Counted from the first letter of the stretch, positions 43,302 through 51,824 are shown. The stretch: 64,000 bases of DNA from DASYGT01 sp035999365 (GCA_035999365.1 DASYGT010000044.1:62001-126000); one strand, 5' to 3'. The notes: a model not told the origin generated them from the letters alone. Program-made: numbers and translations.

Positions 43302-43419
43302 GTCCCTCAACTCCCACGGTCGCGATCTAGCGCGGCATTCGGGTGGAGCGTAGGGGCCGCCTGGCCCTCTCACCACCCGTGCAATTGCCGCGTGTCACTA
43401 CTTCAGAGCCGCCATCGGC

Positions 43420-43438
43420 CCGGTTGATACCGAACCGG
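43420..43438. promoter_or_regulatory. Inverted repeat in the divergent subtilase/HopA1 promoter region
   Basis: CCGGTT-7-AACCGG in the 207-nt gap between the two divergent genes. Could be an operator or part of a promoter recognised by the neighbouring ECF sigma factor; no second copy was found to support this. Confidence 0.3.
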
Positions 43439-43508
43439 ACGCATCTATCGGAGTGGACGTATCAGCGGGGCTGGACCGTCCTCCTAGTCCGCGACGAGGA
43501 GGTGGTCC

Positions 43509-44300
43509 GTGGCGGTCGGCATTCATCATGGGCAGGTCGACGCGGCGTCAGTGGCGGCGCAGTGGCCGCCATGGGCGCTGACCCAGCTGCGGCATGCGGT
43601 GCGGCTGGCCGCGCGAATCGAGGGGCGCCCGCAGCGCATCGCTCTCGCTCCCGAGCTGTATCGACTCTGGTTCACCCCGATCGTCGGGCGCCCGATCGAG
43701 CCCGGCCGTCCGTGGCGTCCGCTGCCTGGGCTCTACCGCGCCGCACACGCCGGCAGCGGGTCGCGCGTCGTCGTCGACGGCGTGGCCACTGTCGAGCGCA
43801 ACGACGTCATCTGTCGCGACGGGTGGTGGCGAACGTGGGGCGATGCGTGGCGTCCGACGCACAGCCGCGCCGAGACCGTTCGGCTGATCATGAGCCCGCG
43901 CCCGGACGCGCTTGCACAGTTCGTCGCCACGATCACCGCAGCGCTGCTCGACCAGACGGCCCCGTGGCTGCTGGCCTGCGCGACCGATCCGCGGCGGCTG
44001 CGCCGTTGTGGCGCCGCCGTGCTGCACGTGACCGATCCCGAGGTGCTGAGGCCACACACGGTCGCCGCGCTGCGACCGTTGCTGCGTGCGACGGCGCCAC
44101 CCCTGGCCTTGCCGCTGCACCCTGGGATAGCTGTCGCCCACAACCCGGACAACGGGATGAGTTTCGGCGAGCATCGCTGCCACCTGATCGCCTTGGCACT
44201 GCGCACCCGTCCGCAGCCGCACGCCCCGCTGCGAGCGATCGCCGACGTCTTCACTGCGCATGGCATCGACCCGGCGCGGCCGCACGAGTCGCGGCCCTAG
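43509..44300 (+). CDS. HopA1-family (type III effector-like) protein
   Basis: 263 residues; GTG start at 43509 with an AGGAGGTGG ribosome site 5-13 nt upstream. Residues of about 70-255 resemble the HopA1 domain first known from Pseudomonas syringae: the RRCGAAVLHV segment (165-174) and NPDNGMSFGEHRC (212-224) correspond to the family's strongest motifs. HopA1-like proteins also occur in actinobacterial class V lanthipeptide clusters, where one acts in phosphothreonine elimination. No lanthipeptide kinase or precursor is nearby. No signal peptide. Divergent from the subtilase operon and probably part of the same cassette. Family call by motif recall only. Confidence 0.65.
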   Translation: MAVGIHHGQVDAASVAAQWPPWALTQLRHAVRLAARIEGRPQRIALAPELYRLWFTPIVGRPIEPGRPWRPLPGLYRAAHAGSGSRVVVDGVATVERNDVICRDGWWRTWGDAWRPTHSRAETVRLIMSPRPDALAQFVATITAALLDQTAPWLLACATDPRRLRRCGAAVLHVTDPEVLRPHTVAALRPLLRATAPPLALPLHPGIAVAHNPDNGMSFGEHRCHLIALALRTRPQPHAPLRAIADVFTAHGIDPARPHESRP

Positions 44301-44344
44301 AGCTGTCCTCGCGCGACCAGATCGCGCGACGGCACAGACGACGA

Positions 44345-44374
44345 ACCGGCAGCGCCTGGGTGGGAGCTGCCGGT
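44345..44374. terminator. Terminator between HopA1-like gene and rplA
   Basis: Perfect 8-bp stem ACCGGCAG/CTGCCGGT with a 14-nt loop, between convergent genes; usable in either direction. Confidence 0.6.
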
Positions 44375-44400
44375 CCGTTGCCGTTACGTGTGCGGTTGGG

Positions 44401-45123
44401 TCAGGACGCGGACGCGGCGTCCTCGAGCAGGTTGCGGGTGCGGTTGGCGTCGACCGGCACACCGGGGCCCATCGTCGTGCTGAAGGTGACCTTCTTGAGG
44501 TACCTGCCCTTCGCCGACGACGGCTTCGCACGCAACACCTCGTCCAACGCTGCCGCGTAGTTTTCGACGAGCTGCTCGGAGCTGAAGGACGCCTTGCCGA
44601 TCACCAGGTGCAGGTTGGACTGCTTGTCGACGCGGAAGCTGATCTTGCCGCCCTTGATGTCGGCCACGGCCTTCGCGACATCCGGCGTCACCGTGCCGGT
44701 CTTGGGGTTCGGCATGAGGCCACGGGGACCGAGCACACGGGCGATGCGGCCGACCTTTGCCATCTGGTCCGGCGTGGCGATGGCCGCGTCGAAGTCGAGG
44801 AAGCCGTCGTTGATCTCGGCGATCAGGTCGTCGCTGCCCACCTTGTCGGCGCCGGCCGCGCGGGCCTCTTCGGCCTTGTCGCCGGTGGCGAAGACGATCA
44901 CCCGGGCGGTCTTGCCGGTGCCGTGCGGCAGGCTCACCGTGCCCCGGACCATCTGATCCGCCTTGCGCGGGTCGACGCCGAGACGCATCGCCACCTCAAC
45001 CGTGGCGTCGAATTTGGTGGGCGACGCCTGCTTGGCGATGTTCGCCGCCTCAAGCGGTGTGTAGATCTTGTCCGGCTCGATGAGCTCGGCGGCCTTGCGA
45101 TAGGCCTTGCTGTGCTGCGCCAT
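44401..45123 (-). CDS. rplA: Ribosomal protein L1
   Basis: L1-stalk protein and, in many bacteria, translational repressor of the rplKA operon. 240 residues with KFDATVEVAMRLGVDPRKAD and the signature VLGPRGLMPNPKTGTVTPDV. 73 nt after rplK. The CHAT-subtilase cassette separates it from rplJ. Confidence 0.98.
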   Translation of the reverse strand: MAQHSKAYRKAAELIEPDKIYTPLEAANIAKQASPTKFDATVEVAMRLGVDPRKADQMVRGTVSLPHGTGKTARVIVFATGDKAEEARAAGADKVGSDDLIAEINDGFLDFDAAIATPDQMAKVGRIARVLGPRGLMPNPKTGTVTPDVAKAVADIKGGKISFRVDKQSNLHLVIGKASFSSEQLVENYAAALDEVLRAKPSSAKGRYLKKVTFSTTMGPGVPVDANRTRNLLEDAASAS

Positions 45124-45196
45124 GTTCTTCTTCTTTCTCTAGTGGTCAGCGAGCCAGGTATCTCCCAGCTCTCCCACGCCTGCGTGTGCGGGTTGA

Positions 45197-45628
45197 TCAG
45201 CCCTCGACGGTGATGCCCATCGAGCGGGCCGTCCCAGCGATGATCTTGGCGGCCTGGTCGACATCGTTGGCGTTGAGGTCTTCCATCTTGGTCTGCGCGA
45301 TCTCACGGACCTGGTCCATGGTCACCTTCGCGACCTTCGTCTTGTGCGGCTCGCCGCTGCCCTTGTCGACGCCCGCGGCCTTGAGCAGCAGGCGTGCGGC
45401 CGGCGGCGTCTTGGTGATGAAGGTGAACGAACGGTCTTCGTACACCGAGATCTCGACGGGGACGATCTGGCCGCGCTGCCCTTCCGTCGCGGCGTTGTAC
45501 GCCTTGCAGAACTCCATGATGTTGACGCCGTGCTGGCCGAGCGCGGGGCCGACGGGCGGCGCCGGGTTGGCAGCGCCCGCCTGGATCTGCAGCTTGATGA
45601 CTGCGGCGAGCTTCTTCTTGGGAGGCAT
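45197..45628 (-). CDS. rplK: Ribosomal protein L11
   Basis: GTPase-centre protein and target region for thiopeptides. 143 residues; Pro-rich N-terminal domain ([20 protein letters not shown]) and rRNA-binding C-domain with the signature around [22 protein letters not shown]. 30 nt after nusG. Confidence 0.98.
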
Positions 45629-45658
45629 GACTTCTCTTCTTCTCGGATGTGTGGGGAC

Positions 45659-46627
45659 TTAGAGCTTGGATACCTGGCTGAATGTCAGTTCGACGGGTGT
45701 CTCGCGTCCGAAGATCGAGACCAGCACGTGCAGCTTCTGATGCATGGGGTCGATCTCGCTGATCGTCGCCGGCAGCGTGGCAAAGGGGCCGTCCATGACC
45801 GTGACGGACTCGCCCACCTCGAAGTCGACGACGTCGATCTTTGCCTTCTCCCCCGTCGCATTCGAGCCACGGCCCGCACCGACTGCCGCAGCCTTCTGCG
45901 TGGCCGGAGCAAGGATCTTGACGACCTCGTCGAGGGTCAAGGGCGATGGACGTGAGGTGGCACCGACGAAACCGGTGACTCCCGGGGTGTTGCGGACCGC
46001 TCCCCACGACTCGTCGTTGAGGTCCATCCGCACGAGGATGTAGCCGGGGAAGACCTTGCGCTGCACCTGCTGCCGCTTGCCGTTCTTGATTTCCACAACC
46101 TCTTCGGTCGGTACCTCGACCTGGAAGATGTAGTCCTCCATGTCCAGCGACTGGATGCGGCTCTCGAGGTTGGTCTTGACCTTGTTCTCATAGCCCGCGT
46201 ACGAGTGGACCACGTACCAGTCGCCGAACTGCATCCGCAGGCTGGAACGCAGGGCCTCGACCGGGTCCTCCTCGATGGGCTCGTCGATGGGCTCGACGAT
46301 GGGCTCGTCGACGGGCTCCGCGATGTGCTCGTCGGTGCCCTCGTCCGCGACGGTCTCGGGTTCCTCGGTTGTGGCCTCAGGCTTTGCGTCGCCGACCAGT
46401 GCCGCGACGTCGTCCTCGTCGTCAGGGGCAGCGGCAACCTGCTCGGCGTCGTCCGCACCAAGCAGGCGGGCGGCCGCGCTCAGATCAACCGGACCGTCGT
46501 CGGCCGCTTCGGCCGATTCGCTGCGCCCAGCACCGACCTCGCCGTGCGCCTCGACCCGGCTCGCGCCGAAGGGGTCGACGAGTTCCGGGTGATCACCCGT
46601 GGTGGGGACATCGTCGTGCTCGGACAC
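45659..46627 (-). CDS. nusG: Transcription elongation/termination factor NusG with long acidic N-terminus
   Basis: Links RNA polymerase with the ribosome or Rho. The GTG start at 46627 (SEHDDVPTTGDHPELVDPF) has a purine-rich ribosome site just upstream; the frame is open further but overlaps secE. Residues 1 to about 130 are a disordered acidic extension ending in EPVDEPIVEPIDEPIEEDP; the NGN domain starts near FGDWYVVHSYAG, and the C-terminal KOW domain carries FEVGESVTVMDGPFATLPA. 322 residues, longer than the 238 of M. tuberculosis. Confidence 0.96.
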   Translation of the reverse strand: MSEHDDVPTTGDHPELVDPFGASRVEAHGEVGAGRSESAEAADDGPVDLSAAARLLGADDAEQVAAAPDDEDDVAALVGDAKPEATTEEPETVADEGTDEHIAEPVDEPIVEPIDEPIEEDPVEALRSSLRMQFGDWYVVHSYAGYENKVKTNLESRIQSLDMEDYIFQVEVPTEEVVEIKNGKRQQVQRKVFPGYILVRMDLNDESWGAVRNTPGVTGFVGATSRPSPLTLDEVVKILAPATQKAAAVGAGRGSNATGEKAKIDVVDFEVGESVTVMDGPFATLPATISEIDPMHQKLHVLVSIFGRETPVELTFSQVSKL

Positions 46628-46683
46628 AATCTCTCTCTTCTTGCTCTGTGTGCTGCGATGGATTCGCGGGCGGCGGATACGGG

Positions 46684-46917
46684 CTAGCCGAAGACCAGCA
46701 GCACCAGCTTGGCGAAGCCGATGTCCAGGCCGGCGACGATCGCCACCATGATCACCACAAAGATGATCACAACGACGGAGTACGTCGCCAGCTCGTGACG
46801 CGAGGGCCACAGGACCTTGCGCATCTCCGAGACGCTCTCGCGGACGAAGCGCAGCGGCCGACCGCCGCGACCACCCGGTGAACGGGGTGTCGCGGACTCG
46901 GTGCGGGTCGCGGTCAC
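46684..46917 (-). CDS. secE: Preprotein translocase subunit SecE
   Basis: Essential small subunit of the Sec translocon. The GTG at 46917 has AGAGGAGAG upstream and gives 77 residues; an in-frame ATG at 46992 would add a non-conserved leader. Conserved amphipathic segment FVRESVSEMRKVLWPSRHEL followed by one transmembrane helix at the C-terminus. 56 nt before nusG, 85 nt after tRNA-Trp. Confidence 0.95.
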   Translation of the reverse strand: MTATRTESATPRSPGGRGGRPLRFVRESVSEMRKVLWPSRHELATYSVVVIIFVVIMVAIVAGLDIGFAKLVLLVFG

Positions 46918-47002
46918 GAGCTCTCCTCTCGGAAGTCCTGTGTTCTTGCGTCTGTTCTGCGTCGGTGGTGCAGTACTGCGGTGGTGCGGCATCTGGTCGA
47001 TG

Positions 47003-47075
47003 CAGGGGCGACAGGACTCGAACCTGCAACCGCCGGTTTTGGAGACCGGTGCTCTACCAATTGAGCCACGCCCCT
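47003..47075 (-). tRNA. trpT: tRNA-Trp (anticodon CCA)
   Basis: 73 nt; acceptor AGGGGCG/CGCCCCT with discriminator G, D-loop, anticodon loop CTCCAAA giving CCA, T-loop GGTTCGAGTCC. Intact cloverleaf; CCA end not encoded. Placed just before secE as in many actinobacteria. Confidence 0.97.
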
Positions 47076-47147
47076 ACGGTGCCCGGCGCAGCTTGCGACA
47101 ACTGCAGGCGAGCATGCTGGCGCAAGGCCACATGGACCCCGGGGGAC

Positions 47148-47177
47148 AGTCTACGGGGCGTGCGCCCCCGCTTCCAA
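47148..47177 (-). promoter_or_regulatory. Predicted promoter of tRNA-Trp/secE/nusG
   Basis: Minus strand: -35 TTGGAA, 18-bp spacer, -10 TAGACT (the same -10 hexamer as the rpoB promoter). The spacer contains the palindrome GGGGCG-CA-CGCCCC. Lies 73 nt upstream of tRNA-Trp, just after the preceding gene's stop. Confidence 0.45.
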
Positions 47178-47185
47178 GTTGCCGG

Positions 47186-48211
47186 TCAGCGCCCGTCGAT
47201 GTACTCCAAGTACCCGGTTCCCTCGACGGCTCGGCCCCGAAACTCCCCTTCGTAGCGGTAGCTGCCCGCGAAGCCGGCCGCCATGCCGTACGTGAAGTCG
47301 CCGCACATGCGGCCTGCGATGCGGATCAGCCTGCCACCGGCCCCATCGTCGACCTGCCACTCGAATTCGCGGGGCAGCAGCATCCAGCGGCCGTCGGGCG
47401 TGGCGCGGGCCTCGCTCTCGAATCCGTGGATGTCGAATCGGAAGCCCCGGGAGTAGCTCTGGCTGGGCTCGTCGAGCCCCCGGACGGAGACGACGCGCTG
47501 GACCGGCAGCCCGCCGGGACCGAGCACCTGGCCCATGAGCACTTGGGTGCGGTCGTCGACGTTCAGCACTGAATAGGCGAACGATCGCAGGGGCAGCCGG
47601 AGCGCGACGCCCCGGGCGTATTCGAGGGTGCACAGCCCCGCGGCCGCCACCCCGCCGATCCGTCCCGTGTACTGGCACAGCAGCGACCAATGGTCGTACA
47701 GACCCCCCGGAAGCCGCGCGAAGTGGGTGACCGAGCCGGTGGCGTGCAGGTGCAGATCGGCCGTCACCTGCGGATGGGTGATGCGGACGGAGTAGTCCGG
47801 GTAGCTCCCCTCGAACAGCAGCCGGTCGCCGAAGCGCAGGCTGCTCCCGTCAGGGCTGAGCTCGCAATCCTCGGCGACGCTGTACCCCTGCAACTGATCG
47901 GTCGTCATCGCACCCGTCGCCGTCAACAGGCTGACCGTGTCGCGGTCGGAGGTCTGTACCAAGTGGCTGTTGCGCCAGAGGGCGACGGGGGGCTGGCCGA
48001 TCACGGCGATGACATCGAGGAAGCGATGAGGCTCAGGTAGCCCCGGGATCATCACGCCGTAATGCACCGTCGAGTACCGCCCGTGCGGCGGGCCGAACGG
48101 GGTCGCGGGATCGAAGCGCCGGCCGTCGAGCCGGTGCACCGGGTTGACGACGGCTCGCAGCGATCGCGCCAGCGGCGCGGGAATGGGCAGGTGCACGCAA
48201 AAAGTGTCCAC
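47186..48211 (-). CDS. Conserved protein of unknown function, beta-rich
   Basis: About 341 residues if the GTG at 48211 is used (DTFCVHLPIPAPLARSL); another GTG 15 nt downstream is possible, and the frame further upstream is antisense to aspC and rejected. No signal peptide. The sequence is rich in beta-strand-like segments with many Gly/Tyr/Phe turns (FRFDIHGFESEARATPDGR; MAAGFAGSYRYEGEFRGR), suggesting a lipocalin-like or AttH-like fold, possibly the DUF6670 family. Divergent from aspC with only about 20 nt between starts. Function unknown. Confidence 0.75.
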   Translation of the reverse strand: MDTFCVHLPIPAPLARSLRAVVNPVHRLDGRRFDPATPFGPPHGRYSTVHYGVMIPGLPEPHRFLDVIAVIGQPPVALWRNSHLVQTSDRDTVSLLTATGAMTTDQLQGYSVAEDCELSPDGSSLRFGDRLLFEGSYPDYSVRITHPQVTADLHLHATGSVTHFARLPGGLYDHWSLLCQYTGRIGGVAAAGLCTLEYARGVALRLPLRSFAYSVLNVDDRTQVLMGQVLGPGGLPVQRVVSVRGLDEPSQSYSRGFRFDIHGFESEARATPDGRWMLLPREFEWQVDDGAGGRLIRIAGRMCGDFTYGMAAGFAGSYRYEGEFRGRAVEGTGYLEYIDGR

Positions 48212-48232
48212 CGCGGGTGGGACGATGAACGC

Positions 48233-49432
48233 ATGGGAGCACGCGTATCCGACCGCATCGCCGCCATCGCCGAGTCCGCGACTCTGGCCGTCGACGCGAA
48301 GGCCAAGGCACTGAAAGCGGCCGGACGGCCCGTCATCGGATTCGGAGCGGGCGAACCGGATTTCGCGACGCCGGACTACATCGTCGAGGCAGCCGTGGCT
48401 GCCTGCCGTGACCCTAAGAACCACCGTTACACCCCGGTAGCCGGACTGCCCGAACTCCGTGCCGCCGTCGCCGAGAAGACCGCACGCGATTCTGGCTACG
48501 CCGTCGACGGCAGCCAGGTTCTGATCACCAACGGCGGCAAGCAGGCCGTCTACAACGCGTTCGCCACGCTCCTCGACCCGGGCGACGAAGTCATCCTCGT
48601 CGCGCCGTACTGGACGACCTACCCCGAGGCGATAAAGCTCGCCGGGGGCGTCCCCGTCGAGGTGATCACCGACGAGACGAGCGGCTACCTGGCCACCGTC
48701 GAGCAGCTTGAGGCAGCACGCACCTCTCGCACGAAGGTCCTGCTCTTCGTGTCGCCGTCCAACCCGACCGGGGCGGTGTATCCCCCGGAACAGGTGCGGG
48801 CAATCGGTGAGTGGGCCGCCGGGAAGGGCTTGTGGGTCGTCACCGACGAGATCTATGAGCACCTCGTGTACGGCGCCGCCCGCCACGTGTCGATTGCGAC
48901 GCAGACACCTGAGCTCGGCGACCGCGTCGTGGTGCTCAACGGAGTCGCGAAGACCTACGCGATGACGGGATGGCGGGTCGGCTGGATGATCGGGCCGGCC
49001 GACGTCGTGAAGGCAGCCACCAACCTCCAGTCGCACGCGACCTCCAACGTGTCCAACGTGGCGCAGGTCGCCGCACTGGCCGCGGTCAGCGGCGACCTCT
49101 CTGCGGTGGCTGCGATGCGCACGGCCTTCGACCGCCGCCGCCGCACCATCGTCAGCATGCTGAGCGACATCCCTGGTGTGGTCTGCCCCGAACCGGAGGG
49201 TGCTTTCTACGTTTACCCGTCGGTGAAGGGTTTGCTCGGGCGCCCGCTGCGTGGGCGGGTGGCCAGTTCCTCCACCGAGCTGGCCGCCGTCATCCTCGAT
49301 GAGGTCGAGGTCGCCGTGGTACCGGGAGAGGCGTTCGGCACGCCGGGGTATCTGCGGCTGTCCTACGCCCTGGGCGACGACGATCTCGCAGAGGGCATCA
49401 GCCGTATCGCCAAGCTCGTCGCCGACGCTTGA
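48233..49432 (+). CDS. aspC: Aspartate aminotransferase (class I PLP)
   Basis: Transfers the amino group between aspartate and 2-oxoglutarate. 399 residues from the ATG at 48233 (MGARVSDRIAAIAESATLA); the open frame upstream is not conserved. The PLP-binding Lys is Lys240 in GVAKTYAMTGWRVGW; SPSNPTGAVY and VTDEIYEHLVYG are also present. Its position before tRNA-Trp-secE-nusG is shared with Streptomyces. The start lies so close to the divergent gene that leaderless transcription is possible. Confidence 0.95.
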   Translation: MGARVSDRIAAIAESATLAVDAKAKALKAAGRPVIGFGAGEPDFATPDYIVEAAVAACRDPKNHRYTPVAGLPELRAAVAEKTARDSGYAVDGSQVLITNGGKQAVYNAFATLLDPGDEVILVAPYWTTYPEAIKLAGGVPVEVITDETSGYLATVEQLEAARTSRTKVLLFVSPSNPTGAVYPPEQVRAIGEWAAGKGLWVVTDEIYEHLVYGAARHVSIATQTPELGDRVVVLNGVAKTYAMTGWRVGWMIGPADVVKAATNLQSHATSNVSNVAQVAALAAVSGDLSAVAAMRTAFDRRRRTIVSMLSDIPGVVCPEPEGAFYVYPSVKGLLGRPLRGRVASSSTELAAVILDEVEVAVVPGEAFGTPGYLRLSYALGDDDLAEGISRIAKLVADA

Positions 49433-49441
49433 TCCTGTCGA

Positions 49442-50878
49442 TCACGGCAGGGCACCTGCCTTGCGCAGCACGGCGAGGGCAGCGGGCAGCGCGTGCAAGG
49501 CTGCTGCCAGATCTGCCGGGTTCGCGATCCGCCACGCGTTGCGGTTGACATAACAACGCAGCGCTGCGTCCCACGCGTTGGCGCCTGCCGCGGCACGGGC
49601 AGCTTCGAGAGCCGCCGATCCCTTGTTGTAGGTGACGAAGTAGTAGGCACCGGCATCCGCGCCGTAGGACTCGGTCGACCGGTCGACCGTCCCCGGCGCG
49701 ATCAGATCGCTCGGAGTCGATGGGGGCAGCCCGTCGACCAGATGCTCGGCGTAGCTCGCGAACGCCTCGTCGAGCCAGGGGTGCAGGGCCTGCGAGTCGC
49801 CGACCATCGCGTAGAACCACTGATGCGCCGTCTCGTGCACGGCAACCGAGCGCGAGCTGCTCAGCATCAGGATCGAACTCGGGTACTCGATCCCGCCGCC
49901 GGACAGCGGGAGCGCCGCGATCGACAGCGACGGGAACGGGAACGGTCCGAAGTGCGATGCAAGCTGTGTGATCGCCCGCACGAACTCCGGCACCAGCCCG
50001 TCGCGTACCTGTGTCGAGTAACCGCCGACGCGCAGTCGCACGCCCTGGACGGTCACGTCCGACGTCACGAACGGGCCTACCGCGACGCTGATGTCACGCG
50101 CAGCCGAGATCGCCGACGTCCAGGTTCGGGTGCGGCCGGCTGTAGGCGGCGGAGCCGGATCGCCCGACATGATCACGGTGTCGGCGGCGGGTGCTGTCAC
50201 CGTCAGGTTGGTCTGCATCGCCTCGCTGGTCGCACTCTCCGCGGTGAAGTCGATCATGTTCTCGGTGTGCCAGCCGTAGCCGCGTTCCCATGCGAGCAGC
50301 GGCTCTGCAGATGCGAACCAGGCGTAGCGACCGCCGCCTGCTCCGATCCTGCCGAATCGGTCGAATGCCTCGTTGCCCAGCGTGACGGTGAAGGCGATGT
50401 CGGCCGACACCGTCGTGCCGGCGGCCACGGTGGATGCGAACGGGATGTGCAGCAAGCCGCCCTGGGTCGACGCTGCCGCCCCCGCTCTGGTGTACGTCGG
50501 GGCAGCCGCGCCGTGGTCGGCGGTTGCCGAGGTGACCCGGATCGAGTTGCCCGCCGCGACGCTCGGCGCTGTGTTCGCCGTGAGCCGGAAGACCAGTTCG
50601 GTGATCGACCTGTCCGGGGTGAACGTGATGTGCTCGCGACCGCTCACCGCGGTGAGGTCGGCACTGACGTCGAAGTCGAGATCGACCCGCGGCCGGTTGG
50701 GGTCGGGCGCCGCGTAGGACGTGGGGCAGGCGTCCGGGGACGTCGTTGCGGTCGCCGAGCTCGACGGCGCCGTTGCCGTCGGATGCGCCGACCCGCGCCC
50801 GTGGGAGACCGAGGTGCAGCCGGCGAGAACGACGCTGCTGACCACGATCGCCGTGCGCAGCGCCCCACGTCGGGTCAT
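49442..50878 (-). CDS. Lipoprotein M1-family zinc metallopeptidase
   Basis: Likely membrane-anchored aminopeptidase-like enzyme. 478 residues from the ATG at 50878, which overlaps the upstream gene (ATGA). Signal peptide with lipobox LAGC (Cys21), then a Ser/Thr/Ala-rich linker. Zinc site HETAH at 348-352 with third ligand Glu371 in WLDEAF, as in gluzincins. The family GAMEN-type motif appears as GGIEYPS. It is shorter than full M1 aminopeptidases, lacking the C-terminal armadillo domain. Convergent with aspC, 9 nt apart. Confidence 0.92.
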   Translation of the reverse strand: MTRRGALRTAIVVSSVVLAGCTSVSHGRGSAHPTATAPSSSATATTSPDACPTSYAAPDPNRPRVDLDFDVSADLTAVSGREHITFTPDRSITELVFRLTANTAPSVAAGNSIRVTSATADHGAAAPTYTRAGAAASTQGGLLHIPFASTVAAGTTVSADIAFTVTLGNEAFDRFGRIGAGGGRYAWFASAEPLLAWERGYGWHTENMIDFTAESATSEAMQTNLTVTAPAADTVIMSGDPAPPPTAGRTRTWTSAISAARDISVAVGPFVTSDVTVQGVRLRVGGYSTQVRDGLVPEFVRAITQLASHFGPFPFPSLSIAALPLSGGGIEYPSSILMLSSSRSVAVHETAHQWFYAMVGDSQALHPWLDEAFASYAEHLVDGLPPSTPSDLIAPGTVDRSTESYGADAGAYYFVTYNKGSAALEAARAAAGANAWDAALRCYVNRNAWRIANPADLAAALHALPAALAVLRKAGALP

Positions 50879-51375
50879 AGCCGCGCGGCAACCCACGCCT
50901 GAGCGGTGCGCTCCTCGGAGTCGATCACGCCCACGATGATCGGCGCTGCAAACCCTTCGACGCGGGAGCCGATCAGCGGAACGTGCGCCGTGAATTCCGC
51001 GTCGACGATCACCTGCGTGAGCATCGGGTCGACCGGAACGATGCTGATCTCGCCCCGCATGGAGGCGGGCGCGCCGTGGAAGTGCACGTCGAGTTCGGCC
51101 GTGCGCGCGCCGCTCTTGTCGGGGGGTCCCCACGAGATCGTCTCGGTCGACGTGACTCCGGAGGGAACCAACTTGCGAAGCAGCTTGGGGAAGCCGACGG
51201 TCGGGAGCTTGCGCTTCGCCTTGATCACAGCAGTATCCCCCGTACGGATGATCTCCACAGCATGCGTGAGCGCGCCCGCATCGACGCACTTGCGCCGCTG
51301 GTACTCGTCCGTGCAGATCATGTCGAAGACGTCCGACGCCGAGATCGGGTTCGTCATCGTCCGTTCGATCCTCAT
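50875..51375 (-). CDS. DUF2505-family protein (SRPBCC-like)
   Basis: 166 residues starting at 51375 with an ATGA overlap to the MaoC gene; an internal ATG at 51357 is the alternative. The sequence begins ASDVFDMICTDEYQRRKC and contains strands typical of START/SRPBCC ligand-binding folds (VIKAKRKLPTVGFPKLLRKL). Function unknown; sits in the hadA-hadB-M1 peptidase operon. Confidence 0.82.
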   Translation of the reverse strand: MRIERTMTNPISASDVFDMICTDEYQRRKCVDAGALTHAVEIIRTGDTAVIKAKRKLPTVGFPKLLRKLVPSGVTSTETISWGPPDKSGARTAELDVHFHGAPASMRGEISIVPVDPMLTQVIVDAEFTAHVPLIGSRVEGFAAPIIVGVIDSEERTAQAWVAARL

Positions 51376-51824
51376 CCGGCGGCCCCGACTGCCCCAGTGC
51401 CTCGTCCGGCCGGCGGACGGACGACGGCGCGCGCCTTCGCCAGCACAGTCTGGCCGTCGGAGGTGGCCGTCAGGTCGACCTCGATCAGACCGTCGTCGCG
51501 TATGGCGCGTACCTGGCCGCTGACCTGCAATCGCGCGCCCTCCGGATCGGAAACGACGACCGGACGGGTGAAGCGGACCGAGTACTCGACGACGGCCGCC
51601 GGATCGCCTATCCAATCGGTGACCACGCGCACCGCCGTTGCCATCGTGAACATTCCGTGCGCGATCACGTCGGGCAGCCCCACGGACTTCGCGAAACGCT
51701 CGTTCCAGTGGATCGGGTTGAAGTCGCCGGAGGCGCCGGCGTAGCGGACGAGATCGAATCTGCTGATGGGGAATTCCTGCGCCGGCAACTCCGTGCCGAT
51801 CTCGATGCCGGTCATGCCGCTCAT
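51372..51824 (-). CDS. hadB: MaoC-like dehydratase, HadB-type
   Basis: Hot-dog fold (R)-hydratase subunit, 150 residues. Hydratase motif YAGASGDFNPIHWNE with the catalytic Asp34 and His39. Pairs with the HadA-like protein, which lacks this motif; the heterodimer dehydrates 3-hydroxyacyl-ACP in FAS-II-type synthesis. Overlaps the hadA-like gene by 4 nt (ATGA). Confidence 0.88.
   Translation of the reverse strand: MSGMTGIEIGTELPAQEFPISRFDLVRYAGASGDFNPIHWNERFAKSVGLPDVIAHGMFTMATAVRVVTDWIGDPAAVVEYSVRFTRPVVVSDPEGARLQVSGQVRAIRDDGLIEVDLTATSDGQTVLAKARAVVRPPAGRGTGAVGAAG

Noticed and set aside
48212..49036. Upstream in-frame extension of the gene at 47186
   Set aside because: It is antisense to aspC and shows no conserved features.
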